Origin: an uncultured Flavobacteriales bacterium | GTDB lineage: Bacteria > Bacteroidota > Bacteroidia > Flavobacteriales > Crocinitomicaceae | DNA: 40,366 nucleotides | Direction: 5' to 3' | Assembly (NCBI GenBank): GCA_946480815.1 | Contig: CAMLLB010000034.1 | Coordinates: 1 to 40,366, forward strand | Shown here: one piece after another, positions 9,197 through 17,476 of the stretch | Position numbering within the stretch: position 1 is the first letter of the stretch | How the letters are laid out: every line of letters begins with the position of its first letter | Program-made: the position numbers and the translations under genes | The notes under the pieces: generated by a model | Database searches by the model: none | What the model was told of the DNA's origin: nothing | What the model saw: the letters and a program-made list of their open reading frames with translations, nothing else

Positions 9197-9703
9197 TTAC
9201 TTCTTCGTGTACTTTTTCACCTGGAAACTCACCGCATGCTTTTCATCAGCTTCCTGCTCAAACACGGTCTCCACAATCCATTTGGATTCATCAAATTCCG
9301 GGAAGAACGTATCTGCTCCATAGGTATGGTTCACATATGTAATGTACATTTCGTCCAAAACATTTAAAGCCATTGCTTCTTTGTAAACCTGTCCGCCACC
9401 GATAATGAAAATGGTTCGTTCCGTTTCGTTTTTGTAATATTCCAGACATTCTTCCAATGAAGAAAACACAACCGCTCCCGGAGCCTCATATTCTTTGTTT
9501 CGGGTTAAAACAGCATTTTCTCTATTTGGTAAAGGTCGAAAACGTTCAGGAATGGAATCGTAATTCTTACGACCGGTAACAACAATATGACCGGTTGATG
9601 TTTCTTTGAAAAACTTCATATCTGCAGGCAGGTGCCACATCAGATCATTGTTTTTCCCAATTCCGCGTTCGTTGTCCATAGCAACGATCAATGATACCTT
9701 CAT
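9197..9703 (-). CDS. folA: Dihydrofolate reductase
   Basis: 168 residues, the usual length. DHFR reduces dihydrofolate to tetrahydrofolate with NADPH, regenerating the cofactor consumed by thymidylate synthase (thyA lies at 39.5 kb). Family landmarks: VSLIVAMDNERGIGKNNDLM at the N-terminus, WHLPADMKFFKE with the active-site acidic residue, VTGRKNYDSIP, a TRN strand and FIIGGGQVYKEAM near the C-terminal half. Last gene of a five-gene minus-strand operon; its ATG overlaps the stop of the CapA-like gene by four bases (ATGA), which suggests translational coupling. Confidence 0.96.
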   Translation of the reverse strand: MKVSLIVAMDNERGIGKNNDLMWHLPADMKFFKETSTGHIVVTGRKNYDSIPERFRPLPNRENAVLTRNKEYEAPGAVVFSSLEECLEYYKNETERTIFIIGGGQVYKEAMALNVLDEMYITYVNHTYGADTFFPEFDESKWIVETVFEQEADEKHAVSFQVKKYTKK

Positions 9704-11064
9704 TTAATAACTTTATATTCCGTTGGTGAAATGAAAACCGTCTTAGGCTGAGCTATAAATGCTTCAGGAATAGGAGCTTTTTCCACATCCGATTCGGTTC
9801 CAAAGTAACCGACCACCCAATGATATTCTCCATCAGCACCCAACACTTTATGAATTAATTGCTTGAATCCCGGCTGGATAATTTCCGCATTCTTGTATAC
9901 TTCAACAGGATATTCCTGAGCATAATATCCTTTCAGTAACTTACGATAAAGATCAGTTACAACAGGATCTGAAACAAGATATTCCGTTGTTCCTCTGGAA
10001 TATTCTTTGAACAAAGCCCGCGAGTCAGAAAAGAATACATCATATTTCGCTTTCGCTTCCAGATCCAAAAATCCCGGACGGTCTTTGTTGTAATCAAAAT
10101 CGGGTAAAATATAGAACGGCTTCACTATGGCCTCCTGTCTGGGGTAAACCCAGGTAAACACATGTTGTACCTTGCCCAAAACTGTTTTTCCTGAAACTTT
10201 ATTCACTTCAGCCATCAGCATCATTCCTCCATCCTTGGTACGATCCCGCTGATTGGAAACAAAATTACCAAGCGACCAGGCTGTCAGTTTTTTTTCACCT
10301 TTGATCTCTTTAACCTCAACCGGTTGCAACACATGCGGATGGCCTCCGATCACCATGTCAGCTCCCTGATCGTAACAGAATTTCTCCCAGTTCTTTTGAA
10401 ATGCATTCGGTAAGGATTGGTATTCAGTTCCCCAATGTAAGGTACAAACGATCAGATCGACGTTCATTTCACGTGCCTTTTTAAAATCGGCTTCCATGAC
10501 CGAACTATCAATGTAATTGATGATCAAGGGAGCAGCAACCGACAATCCGTTGGTTCCATACGTATAATTCAGAATAGCTACTTTGAATCCGTTCTTCTCA
10601 ACCAACAACGGGTAATTCTTATTCCGCTCTTCCTTATTTCGAAATGTTCCTGTGTGTTTTACTCCTAATCGATCCAACACATCCAGTGTTTTCACAACAC
10701 CTTTCCCTCCACCGTCACAACTGTGATTATTAGCTGTGATAATGACATTGAATCCGGCATCTACCAAACCTTCAGATAATTCGGGTGGTGCCGAAAATTG
10801 CGGATATCCTTTATACGGCTTTCCAGCATGTGTCACTTCCAGGTTCGCTATCGAAATATCTGCTTTTTTAATAATCGGTTTCACAAACTGAAAGCAATCG
10901 CGGTAATCGTATGCATCTTTCTTTGCGTTGTAAGCTCCGGCAATTTGACCGCCGTGCTGCATAATATCCCCGACAAATAAAAAATTCAGCCGGGATGAAT
11001 CAGATTGTGCGTGCGAAACAACAAATCCGAAAGCAACCGTGAGTATGCTTAGAAACTGTCTCAT
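9700..11064 (-). CDS. CapA-family (PGA_cap) metallophosphoesterase-like exported protein
   Basis: 454 residues from the ATG at 11064, which begins a signal peptide (MRQFLSILTVAFGFVVSHAQ); an upstream in-frame start at 11115 would precede the signal peptide and is unlikely. Motifs of the CapA/calcineurin-like fold are in order: FLFVGDIMQHGG, IANLEVT, ITANNHSCDGGGKG, CTLHWGTEYQ and IGGHPHVLQPVE. B. anthracis CapA and PgsA act in polyglutamate capsule export or anchoring, but most Bacteroidota homologues are uncharacterised and no other capsule genes are nearby. It follows the second DUF4230 gene after one base and overlaps folA by four bases. Confidence 0.9.
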   Translation of the reverse strand: MRQFLSILTVAFGFVVSHAQSDSSRLNFLFVGDIMQHGGQIAGAYNAKKDAYDYRDCFQFVKPIIKKADISIANLEVTHAGKPYKGYPQFSAPPELSEGLVDAGFNVIITANNHSCDGGGKGVVKTLDVLDRLGVKHTGTFRNKEERNKNYPLLVEKNGFKVAILNYTYGTNGLSVAAPLIINYIDSSVMEADFKKAREMNVDLIVCTLHWGTEYQSLPNAFQKNWEKFCYDQGADMVIGGHPHVLQPVEVKEIKGEKKLTAWSLGNFVSNQRDRTKDGGMMLMAEVNKVSGKTVLGKVQHVFTWVYPRQEAIVKPFYILPDFDYNKDRPGFLDLEAKAKYDVFFSDSRALFKEYSRGTTEYLVSDPVVTDLYRKLLKGYYAQEYPVEVYKNAEIIQPGFKQLIHKVLGADGEYHWVVGYFGTESDVEKAPIPEAFIAQPKTVFISPTEYKVIK

Positions 11065-11065
11065 C

Positions 11066-11725
11066 TTATTTTTCAAATTTAATAACCAGTGTTTTGTCGG
11101 TTCTGACCAGGGCACGCAATGCTTTCTCCAAAGGAGCTTTTGCCCGTTCCGGTAATTTCAGGCGATTCCCCGAAGCAATCATTTTGTTTCGTGCTTTTCG
11201 TTGCAAACTCGCCCGTTCATAATCCTTCCACTCGCCATTTTCCAGGTACACTTCCGTTCCTTTCGGATTCAATGAAACGGAAAGCAGTTCAGGCTGTGGA
11301 ATGACAATGGTTAAGGTATCGTCTTTAGGAATGAATTGAAAATCCTTTCTTTTCAGATCTACTCCATACAACAATTCCCCTCTGACAATCAAAGTCAGGC
11401 GTCTTTTGACACTGGTAGGATGCAATCCATGTTTGAATTGGTTCGGGTCAGTTAATTTATCCAATGTTCCCCAGATCACTTCGCTATCCGATTTGTAATA
11501 TTCTACTGTATCAACAACGGTTTCATCCTGGAATTTCAGGGTGTTTAATTCCAGGATCGCACGAATTTGTTCGACTTTCAACGGAGTTTCCTCCAAAACA
11601 ATGTCATCTGCAGAATCGCCCTTGAAAAACAATTGATACACCCAGTAAGCACCAAAGGCGATCAATGCAACAAGGACCAATCTAATGACCAATGTTCGTA
11701 TTTCTTTTATCTTTTGGAGTTTCAT
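11066..11725 (-). CDS. DUF4230 protein with N-terminal membrane anchor
   Basis: 219 residues. One membrane helix at about 12-33 (VIRLVLVALIAFGAYWVYQL) followed by an exported or periplasmic domain. The domain shows the DUF4230 pattern: EQIRAILELNTLKF, the strand LIVRGELLYGVDLKRKDF, IVIPQPELLSVSLNP, then a helical tail of basic residues. It is a distant paralogue of the next gene upstream, with which it overlaps by 44 bases (11682-11725), so translation is probably coupled. DUF4230 has no established biochemical function that I know of. Third gene of the operon. Confidence 0.85.
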   Translation of the reverse strand: MKLQKIKEIRTLVIRLVLVALIAFGAYWVYQLFFKGDSADDIVLEETPLKVEQIRAILELNTLKFQDETVVDTVEYYKSDSEVIWGTLDKLTDPNQFKHGLHPTSVKRRLTLIVRGELLYGVDLKRKDFQFIPKDDTLTIVIPQPELLSVSLNPKGTEVYLENGEWKDYERASLQRKARNKMIASGNRLKLPERAKAPLEKALRALVRTDKTLVIKFEK

Positions 11726-12257
11726 GTACGATTACTTGTTCAAATCCCAGGTTCTTATAAAAATCAATAATAAAGATCTTTGCATTTTGCTCTGCTTCAT
11801 CCAATATATCCAGTTTTTGAAGGTCTTTGCGAATGGATTCTTCTCCTTTCTTTAACACTTTTGATTTATCCAACTGCGAAAAATCCGATCGAAAACCATT
11901 GACATCTGTCATTTCGGTACGCACCAGATCCGGGTCCATTTCAAAGGAAACGATTTCCGGTGGCGGAAGCTGAACAATAATCCGGTTTCCTTTTACTTCG
12001 ATATCAGATTCTTTGATGGAATTCAGGTTTACTCCTGCTTTCACGGTTGCTTTGCAGCTCAATAAAATTTTCCGGTCGCCATACATATACCATTCTCCTT
12101 CATCATCCCAATGAATGATCTTTCCCAAAGTATATTCTGTTGTGGACAAAGTACCGATTGCGCGGATCTGATAAATTTCCGTTTCATGCACCTCCTTCTC
12201 GTCTCCACAGGAAACCAAAAACAGCGACAATAAACTTAAAAACAGCCAATTTTTCAT
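11682..12257 (-). CDS. DUF4230 lipoprotein
   Basis: 191 residues with a lipoprotein signal ending in the lipobox LVSC at residue 17 (MKNWLFLSLLSLFLVSCGDE). The mature part has the DUF4230 pattern: IRAIGTLSTTEYTLGKI, LLSCKATVKAGVNLNSIKE, IIVQLPPPEIVSFEMDPD and a helical C-terminal region. It would be tethered to the inner or outer membrane facing the periplasm, whereas its neighbour and paralogue keeps a membrane helix; the pair might form a complex (inference). It starts five bases after the amidohydrolase stop. Confidence 0.85.
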   Translation of the reverse strand: MKNWLFLSLLSLFLVSCGDEKEVHETEIYQIRAIGTLSTTEYTLGKIIHWDDEGEWYMYGDRKILLSCKATVKAGVNLNSIKESDIEVKGNRIIVQLPPPEIVSFEMDPDLVRTEMTDVNGFRSDFSQLDKSKVLKKGEESIRKDLQKLDILDEAEQNAKIFIIDFYKNLGFEQVIVHETPKDKRNTNIGH

Positions 12258-12262
12258 AGTTC

Positions 12263-13453
12263 TTATTCAAAAGCAGCTAAACACATAGCCTGCATTCCTA
12301 CAATCAATGCTTTGCTGTCAATATCAAATTTCGGGTGATGTACTCCGTAAGTGATACCCAAGTCTTCATTCCGGACTCCCAAACGGAAAAAACAAACCGG
12401 AATTTCCTGTGCGTAGAACGAAAAATCTTCGGATGTTAACCGGATCGGCAGTTCTTCTACCCGCTCTTTTCCGAAGAAATTCGCACTTCGTTTCATCATT
12501 TTATCCGTCAAATCCGGATCATTTTCCAAATAAGGATAGCCTTTCGATATCTCCAGGTCGGCAGTAGCACCAAATTGCTCACATGTTGAATGAACGTGTT
12601 TGGCGATCATATCGAGTGCTTCTTTTCTCCAGGTTTCATTCATGGTACGAAACGTTCCTTTCAGGATCGCCTTTTCGGGAATCACATTCGTTGCTCCCAA
12701 TGCTTCAAAATGTCCGAAGGATAAAACGCAGGGAACTTTCGGGTCGCATTTACGGCTGACAATTTGTTGCAAACCTGTCAGCAATTGCGCGCCGATCATA
12801 ATCGGATCAATTGTTTGGTGCGGCGTAGCTCCGTGGCCACCTTTCCCATTGATTGTAAGATAGACCTCATCACAGGATGCCATATACAAACCTGGCCTGA
12901 ATCCAACATGACCAACCTTCATTTCCGGGAAAACATGCAAAGCAAACAATTCATGTACCGGAGGATTTTTCAATGCTCCGTCTGCGATCATCAGAGAAGC
13001 TCCACCCGGATTTTTTTCTTCTCCCGGTTGGAAAAACAATTTAACAGGATGTTTCAGCAGGTTTTTATTCTCCCATAAAATTTCAGCGGCACCCAACAAA
13101 ATAGCAGTATGTACATCGTGTCCGCAAGCATGCATAACACCATCAACTGTAGATTTGTAAACACAATTATTTTGTTCGGTTATCGGCAAGGCATCTAATT
13201 CGGAACGCAAACCAATACATGAATCCGTTTCCTGGTGTTTATCCGAGCGAATAAGTCCCACCACTCCGGTCCCGGCAATCTCTTTCTGATACGGAATACC
13301 GATCTTCTCCAATTGTTCAGCAACAAAGCTCATCGTGTTGTATTCCGAATAAGATAATTCCGGAAAACGATGCATATGCTCCCGGTATCCTTTGACTTTA
13401 TCAAATAATTCTTTGGAACGGGTACGAATGATATGATGAATTGCTGAATCCAT
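12263..13453 (-). CDS. M20-family amidohydrolase (N-acyl-amino-acid / hippurate hydrolase type)
   Basis: 396 residues, the usual length. Zinc-dependent hydrolases of this group cleave N-acyl or N-acetyl amino acids. Metal-site motifs are present: SELDALP (residues 84-90), MHACGHDVHTA with Cys110, His112 and His115, GEEKNPGG with Glu145/Glu146, FALHVFPEM, and a final TSEDFSFYAQ...GVHHPKF segment. No signal peptide, so cytoplasmic. First gene of the operon with DUF4230, CapA-like and folA genes; a -7 box lies 22 bases upstream. The exact substrate cannot be assigned. Confidence 0.93.
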   Translation of the reverse strand: MDSAIHHIIRTRSKELFDKVKGYREHMHRFPELSYSEYNTMSFVAEQLEKIGIPYQKEIAGTGVVGLIRSDKHQETDSCIGLRSELDALPITEQNNCVYKSTVDGVMHACGHDVHTAILLGAAEILWENKNLLKHPVKLFFQPGEEKNPGGASLMIADGALKNPPVHELFALHVFPEMKVGHVGFRPGLYMASCDEVYLTINGKGGHGATPHQTIDPIMIGAQLLTGLQQIVSRKCDPKVPCVLSFGHFEALGATNVIPEKAILKGTFRTMNETWRKEALDMIAKHVHSTCEQFGATADLEISKGYPYLENDPDLTDKMMKRSANFFGKERVEELPIRLTSEDFSFYAQEIPVCFFRLGVRNEDLGITYGVHHPKFDIDSKALIVGMQAMCLAAFE

Positions 13454-13475
13454 TTCTTGGTTATGACTTGTTATT

Positions 13476-13483
13476 CAAAAATA
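13476..13483 (-). promoter_or_regulatory. -7 box (TATTTTTG) of the amidohydrolase-folA operon
   Basis: Minus-strand TATTTTTG, exact TAnnTTTG consensus, 22 bases before the first start codon of the five-gene operon. No clear TTTG box is seen at the usual distance. Confidence 0.5.
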
Positions 13484-13490
13484 GTAAACT

Positions 13491-13522
13491 AATTACGAAT
13501 GCCGAATTCCTAATTACGAATT
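13491..13522. repeat. Intergenic AATTACGAAT repeat
   Basis: The decamer AATTACGAAT occurs twice, separated by GCCGAATTCCT. A related element lies at 21177-21240 between other genes; TAATTACGAATGCC plus TAATTC is nearly shared in the reverse orientation. It probably belongs to a dispersed intergenic repeat family. Confidence 0.6.
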
Positions 13523-13537
13523 ATGGTTTTTTAATAG

Positions 13538-14512
13538 TTAGTTTCCTACAAGGAGGTTACAACCTCGGATGTCTGAATGATCAAAACGGCCCATGAGGCG
13601 TAATTTTCCTCCTTCGATCCGTCCCAGGTCCTGGGTTTCGATAAAAGCACAGGAATAAATATTTGCCAGGTCCATCACATTCACTCCTCCGGTTTTATCC
13701 TGAGCAAGCAACTCAAACGGATCATTGACTTCCCGCAATGAGATTTTCATCCAGGCAGGAAGCTCAAACACGCCGTTCTTATCACTGTAAGCCTGAGAAA
13801 GCAATTCGCACATTCCATATTCCGAAGCAATGTATTCACAGCCAAATCCGGCAATCAGTTCCCGGTGCATTTCGTCTTTGGTCATTTCCTTACGCTTTCC
13901 CTTCATCCCACCCGTTTCAATGATGGTGACATCCTGCAGGTCCGGTTTTAATTCCGCCAAATCCAATAAAGCATAGGAAACTCCAAATAACACCAGTTTC
14001 TTTCCGGTCCTTCTCCCTTCAGAAATTGCTTGCAGTAAATTTTCCGGGTTTTCAAGGTAATAACCCGACAAGCTATCTTTTGTCCCTTCAATCAGTTTAT
14101 CCACCATGTACACCAAACTGGATTCGCCCTGCGAGACGTAATTCGGCAACAAAGCAAAGATGATCTGATCTTCCAGCCTCCCCAAAAACTGTTCATAGGT
14201 CGGGATAAAAGAACGCTCATAAATAGAAACGTCTGCAACATAATGCGTACTTCGGACCATTCCGGTGGTTCCGCTGCTTTTAAAAACCTGCTGAACCGGC
14301 TTCCCTTCCGCAAGGATCTGATGCGTTTTAAAGAAAGCTATCGGCAAATGCGGAATTTGAGAATAATGCGTAGGCTCCGGTCGATTAATCAAGTCCAAAA
14401 ACGTTTTGTATACGGGAACATGTTCCTTTTGAAAACGATACACCTCCAGAGCACAATGATTAAAATCTGACTCCGTTTGAATGGAAAAAATGCGATCAAT
14501 AAGCGCTTGCAT
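13538..14512 (-). CDS. LuxE-like acyl-protein synthetase / AMP-forming ligase domain protein
   Basis: 324 residues. The segment FKSSGTTGMVRSTHYV (SSGTTG at 79-84) is the phosphate-binding loop of adenylate-forming enzymes, and SEYGMCELLSQAY with IIETGGMKGKRKEM matches the LuxE/PaaK-like acyltransferase family. LuxE activates fatty acids as acyl-AMP and passes them to a protein thiol; no luxCD genes are present, so bioluminescence is not implied. Bacteroidota often carry LuxE-like proteins near surface polysaccharide or lipid genes, but nothing here names the acyl substrate. It lies 74 bases downstream of the orphan histidine kinase on the same strand. Confidence 0.82.
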   Translation of the reverse strand: MQALIDRIFSIQTESDFNHCALEVYRFQKEHVPVYKTFLDLINRPEPTHYSQIPHLPIAFFKTHQILAEGKPVQQVFKSSGTTGMVRSTHYVADVSIYERSFIPTYEQFLGRLEDQIIFALLPNYVSQGESSLVYMVDKLIEGTKDSLSGYYLENPENLLQAISEGRRTGKKLVLFGVSYALLDLAELKPDLQDVTIIETGGMKGKRKEMTKDEMHRELIAGFGCEYIASEYGMCELLSQAYSDKNGVFELPAWMKISLREVNDPFELLAQDKTGGVNVMDLANIYSCAFIETQDLGRIEGGKLRLMGRFDHSDIRGCNLLVGN

Positions 14513-14586
14513 CCGTGTGTGTTTTTGACTAGTTTGCGAACAAATGAATTCTATTCTTTTGCAAATTTCTACAAAGATAGAAGGAA

Positions 14587-15930
14587 TTACTTCAGAGGAA
14601 ATTTCAGAGAGAAGGTTGTTCCTTTACCCGGCTGACTCTTCACCTGGATTGTTCCTCCGTGTTCCTCAACAATCAGCTTCACATAATAAAGCCCCAATCC
14701 GAATCCTTTTACATCGTGAAGGTTCCCTGTCGGTACGCGATAGAATTTATCAAAAATCATTTTGAGATCTTCCCGTTTCATTCCTATTCCATTATCGGTA
14801 ATTGTCAGGTAAAAGAATTGGGAATCGTTCCAGGTACGAATATCAATGTGCGGGACAGTGTTACAATACTTTACGGCATTATCAAGCAAATTGTAAATAA
14901 CATTCGTAATATGAACCTCGTCAATCATCAGGGTTTCTTTCGTAGCATCAAGCAACAATTCAATTTCGCCACCCTGATCGGTTTGATTGATATCAAAACT
15001 TTCTTTTGCTTCCAGGATCAAATCATGGATCGAACAAGATTCTTTTTTCAAGCTCAGCTTTTCACGATCCAGTTTTGCCACGTTTAATACTCGCTCCACC
15101 TGGTTTTCCAGGCGTTTGTTTTCCTTATAAATGATTTCGGCATACCGGTGAAGACGATCCGGATCTTCTTTAAAATCTCCCCTCAACAACAATTCACTGG
15201 AAAGACCAATGGTTGAAATCGGTGTCTTCAATTCATGCGTCATGTTGTTGATGAAATCGGTTTTCACCTCCGAAAGCCGCTTCTGTTTCAGGATCACGTT
15301 CAGGGTAAAAACGAAGAACAAAAACAATAAAAGCAACAAGACTACCAGGTAAAACCATGGGTAAAAATCTGTTTTAGCCACTTCAATGGAGTTTGAGCTC
15401 ACATTTGGAAAAAGAACTGTGAAATAATGCCCGTCGTTCTTCCATTTCAGTTGGTTGGAAGTCTTACCGACCGAATCATTATTCGTTACCGAATAAGATG
15501 AATCTTTGGTATACTTAATCAGGTTTCCAAATACGATCGAATCCGAGTAACAATCATAAATCCCATAAACGAAATCCTGGTTGAGGCTTTGATTATCAAA
15601 CTCGCGCTTCAGCAATTGTTCCAGGTAAAACGGGTGCAACTCTTCTTCAATGTCCACTGAAAAATAATTCGGACGGATCTGTTTTACCGCTCCATACAAG
15701 TTCGCACTGATATCGTCTTTCGTATTGATCTGTTCCAGGACGTCTCTCAAAGCGATGTGTGCACGCTCCGAAAATTGCTTCAAATTCAGGCTGTCTTCCC
15801 GCTCCTGGATCTGAACTGTCAGGCGCTGTGCTTCGTTTGTTTTATGAATCCAGAACAATTGAATACTCAGAACACTCAGCAAAGAGAGTATCCCCAGGAT
15901 AATAACGGTATTGATTGTTTTGCGATTCAA
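14587..15930 (-). CDS. Orphan membrane sensor histidine kinase (HisKA type)
   Basis: 447 residues. Membrane helices at about 8-28 and 191-213 enclose a periplasmic sensor of about 160 residues without a recognisable family. The cytoplasmic part has the H-box MTHELKTPIST with His232, an N-box (VIYNLLDNAVKYC), the G1 box DNGIGM and the G2 box GFGLGLYYV. The only plausible start is TTG (or ATT six bases upstream); no ATG occurs near the N-terminus, and a stop lies upstream at 15964-15966. No response regulator is adjacent, so the partner must be elsewhere. The sensor region is bounded upstream by a palindromic repeat that separates it from the rhodanese gene. Confidence 0.92.
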   Translation of the reverse strand: MNRKTINTVIILGILSLLSVLSIQLFWIHKTNEAQRLTVQIQEREDSLNLKQFSERAHIALRDVLEQINTKDDISANLYGAVKQIRPNYFSVDIEEELHPFYLEQLLKREFDNQSLNQDFVYGIYDCYSDSIVFGNLIKYTKDSSYSVTNNDSVGKTSNQLKWKNDGHYFTVLFPNVSSNSIEVAKTDFYPWFYLVVLLLLLFLFFVFTLNVILKQKRLSEVKTDFINNMTHELKTPISTIGLSSELLLRGDFKEDPDRLHRYAEIIYKENKRLENQVERVLNVAKLDREKLSLKKESCSIHDLILEAKESFDINQTDQGGEIELLLDATKETLMIDEVHITNVIYNLLDNAVKYCNTVPHIDIRTWNDSQFFYLTITDNGIGMKREDLKMIFDKFYRVPTGNLHDVKGFGLGLYYVKLIVEEHGGTIQVKSQPGKGTTFSLKFPLK

Positions 15931-15947
15931 ACTAATTGAGAATGTGA

Positions 15948-16001
15948 CTTCGGCTACGCTCAGTCACCCTCTTTGCAAAAGGACGCTGAGCGTAGTCGAA
16001 G
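15948..16001. repeat. Palindromic repeat, CTGAGCGNAGTCGAAG family (copy 1)
   Basis: Left arm CTTCGGCTACGCTCAG (15948-15963) and right arm CTGAGCGTAGTCGAAG (15986-16001) pair with one mismatch around a 22-base loop. It sits between the rhodanese stop and the histidine kinase start, so it could fold in the rhodanese mRNA tail. Other copies are at 16344-16397 and 26198-26213. Confidence 0.85.
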
Positions 16002-16010
16002 CGTCTTTTA

Positions 16011-16328
16011 TTAATATGCCTCCATAGACGGATCTACTTCTTCGATCCATGCTAAAATTCCACCTTCCAGGTTGTACAAATTGGTAAAGCCGTATTGTTG
16101 TTCCAAAAAGGAGATCACATTTGCACTTCTTTTTCCCGAACGGCAATGAACTACTACTTTTTTGTTTTTGTCGATCTGACCGAACTCTGCAGGAATATCA
16201 TTCATCGGAATTAAAATCCCATCCAGGGTACAAATCTCATTTTCATACGGTTCACGCACGTCGATCAGTTGAAAATCCTCGTTTCCATCTTTCCATGCTT
16301 TCAATTCGCTTACTGTAATACTTTTCAT
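16011..16328 (-). CDS. Single-domain rhodanese-like protein
   Basis: 105 residues. A complete rhodanese domain: LIDVREPYE near the N-terminus, active-site Cys62 in HCRSGKRSANVI, and the C-terminal YNLEGGILAW. Rhodaneses carry sulfane sulfur on the active-site cysteine; the six-residue loop CRSGKR fits a sulfurtransferase, though the donor and acceptor are unknown. Cytoplasmic, with no signal peptide. Isolated between two palindromic repeats of the same family (15948-16001 and 16344-16397). Confidence 0.93.
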   Translation of the reverse strand: MKSITVSELKAWKDGNEDFQLIDVREPYENEICTLDGILIPMNDIPAEFGQIDKNKKVVVHCRSGKRSANVISFLEQQYGFTNLYNLEGGILAWIEEVDPSMEAY

Positions 16329-16343
16329 ATTCTAATATTGTGT

Positions 16344-16397
16344 CTTCGACTCCGCTCAGCCACCTAACAAATCAAAGTTGCCTGAGCGAAGTCGAAG
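16344..16397. repeat. Palindromic repeat, CTGAGCGNAGTCGAAG family (copy 2)
   Basis: CTTCGACTCCGCTCAG (16344-16359) and CTGAGCGAAGTCGAAG (16382-16397) are inverted with one mismatch. The total length, 54 bases, is the same as copy 1, while the loop sequence differs. It lies just upstream of the rhodanese start. Confidence 0.85.
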
Positions 16398-16409
16398 GTA
16401 ACTTTAACT

Positions 16410-16434
16410 AAAAAAGCGATCCATGGATCGCTTT
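16410..16434 (-). terminator. Terminator of the DUF4197 gene (22-bp perfect palindrome)
   Basis: AAAGCGATCCA followed by its exact reverse complement (16413-16434). On the minus strand it is followed by a run of T (16415-16410), giving a Rho-independent terminator for the gene ending at 16492. Confidence 0.75.
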
Positions 16435-16491
16435 ACAAAATTACTCAATAAGCCCGAAAGAATGTTCATTCTCAAGTCCTTTAACTACTTT

Positions 16492-17229
16492 TTAGCTTTT
16501 CCCGAATACTTTCTTCAATAGGTCGGTTACCTGCGCAGCCGGATCCTTCCGAATTTTAGCTTCCTGTTCGCTGATCAGGATCATTAGTCCGTCGATTGCT
16601 TTTGCGGTGACATATGCTTCCAAATCCGGATTCTGTTTTGTAACACCCGGAATTTTATTGTATTTCGTAACCAATGGATTCCAGTATTCCGTCACACGGA
16701 CCTTGTCCATTGCCGTTTTTACGATCGGTTTGAATTTTTCAGTCAGGGAACCTGTTGTTTTTTCACGCAGGAAATGAGTCGCTGCCGTATCTCCCCCATT
16801 TAAGATTGCGAAACCGTCACCAACCGACATTCCCTTAACTGCTCCTGCAAATACATCAAAAGCGCTTTTTGCCGCTTCTTCAGCTGCGCGGTTCACAGAT
16901 TCTTCAAATTGGGTTACCTGGCTCTGCATTCCCAACATCACCAATTTATCTTTCATGTTTTTCGCTTCAGCCGGCCATGGAATGAAGATCTTTTGATTCT
17001 TGTAGAATCCATCTGTTACACTTGCCGCATTTGCAGCTGTCTTTGCACCGGTTGTTAATGCTTCGCGTAAACCGCTTACTACCTCATCATTTGTCAATGA
17101 GCTTTTCGAAGAGGAAGTGGATGTTCCAGTGGTCAATTCTTTTCCTTTGGAAACTATTTTCCCTAAAGTTTGAGCATTCGACAAATAGCTGGCACTGATA
17201 ATTAAGGCAATTGCAATACTGATTTTCAT
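16492..17229 (-). CDS. DUF4197 exported protein
   Basis: 245 residues from the ATG at 17229, which starts a signal peptide (MKISIAIALIISASYLSNAQ); the longer reading from 17325 would put 32 residues before it and is rejected. The mature protein is helical and shows the DUF4197 pattern: SLTNDEVVSGLREALTTGAK, VTDGFYKNQKIFIPWP, LNGGDTAATHFLREKT, and a C-terminal VTAKAIDGLMILISEQEAKI. DUF4197 proteins are widespread in Gram-negative bacteria and lack a known function; they are presumably periplasmic. Monocistronic with its own terminator. Confidence 0.9.
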   Translation of the reverse strand: MKISIAIALIISASYLSNAQTLGKIVSKGKELTTGTSTSSSKSSLTNDEVVSGLREALTTGAKTAANAASVTDGFYKNQKIFIPWPAEAKNMKDKLVMLGMQSQVTQFEESVNRAAEEAAKSAFDVFAGAVKGMSVGDGFAILNGGDTAATHFLREKTTGSLTEKFKPIVKTAMDKVRVTEYWNPLVTKYNKIPGVTKQNPDLEAYVTAKAIDGLMILISEQEAKIRKDPAAQVTDLLKKVFGKS

Positions 17230-17355
17230 ACTGTCTGGTTTTATAATGTATTCGAGGTCCAAACCAATAATAAGGTTTAATCCGTCATTGTTTTTAACGC
17301 TTGGTGTTACCAAAAATTGTTCCATAAAACAAGTAATTACGCCTTATTTAATTTG

Positions 17356-17476
17356 GCCACGGATTCACAGATTTTTTGAAGCGCTTACCAGTCGCTTCTT
17401 TTTATGATTTGTTAAACTCGTGAATTCTTGCAACAGCGAGCGCGGTAGCCGAGCCTGGAATCTGTGCATTTGTGGC
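17356..17476. repeat. Long inverted repeat in the 306-bp gap between FNR and DUF4197 genes
   Basis: Arms GCCACGGATTCACAGATT (17356-17373) and AATCTGTGCATTTGTGGC (17459-17476) are imperfect inverted copies (about 15 of 18 paired) around 85 bases. This is the only notable content of the 17230-17535 gap apart from the terminator that abuts the right arm. The arm wording resembles a dispersed repeat I remember from other Bacteroidota, not verified. Confidence 0.65.

Noticed and set aside
9700..11064. Capsule biosynthesis locus around the CapA-like gene
   Set aside because: No other capsule genes in the operon or nearby; the CapA fold alone does not prove capsule synthesis.
13538..14512. Bioluminescence function for the LuxE-like protein
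   Set aside because: No luxA, luxB, luxC or luxD genes nearby; LuxE-like domains are used in other pathways.
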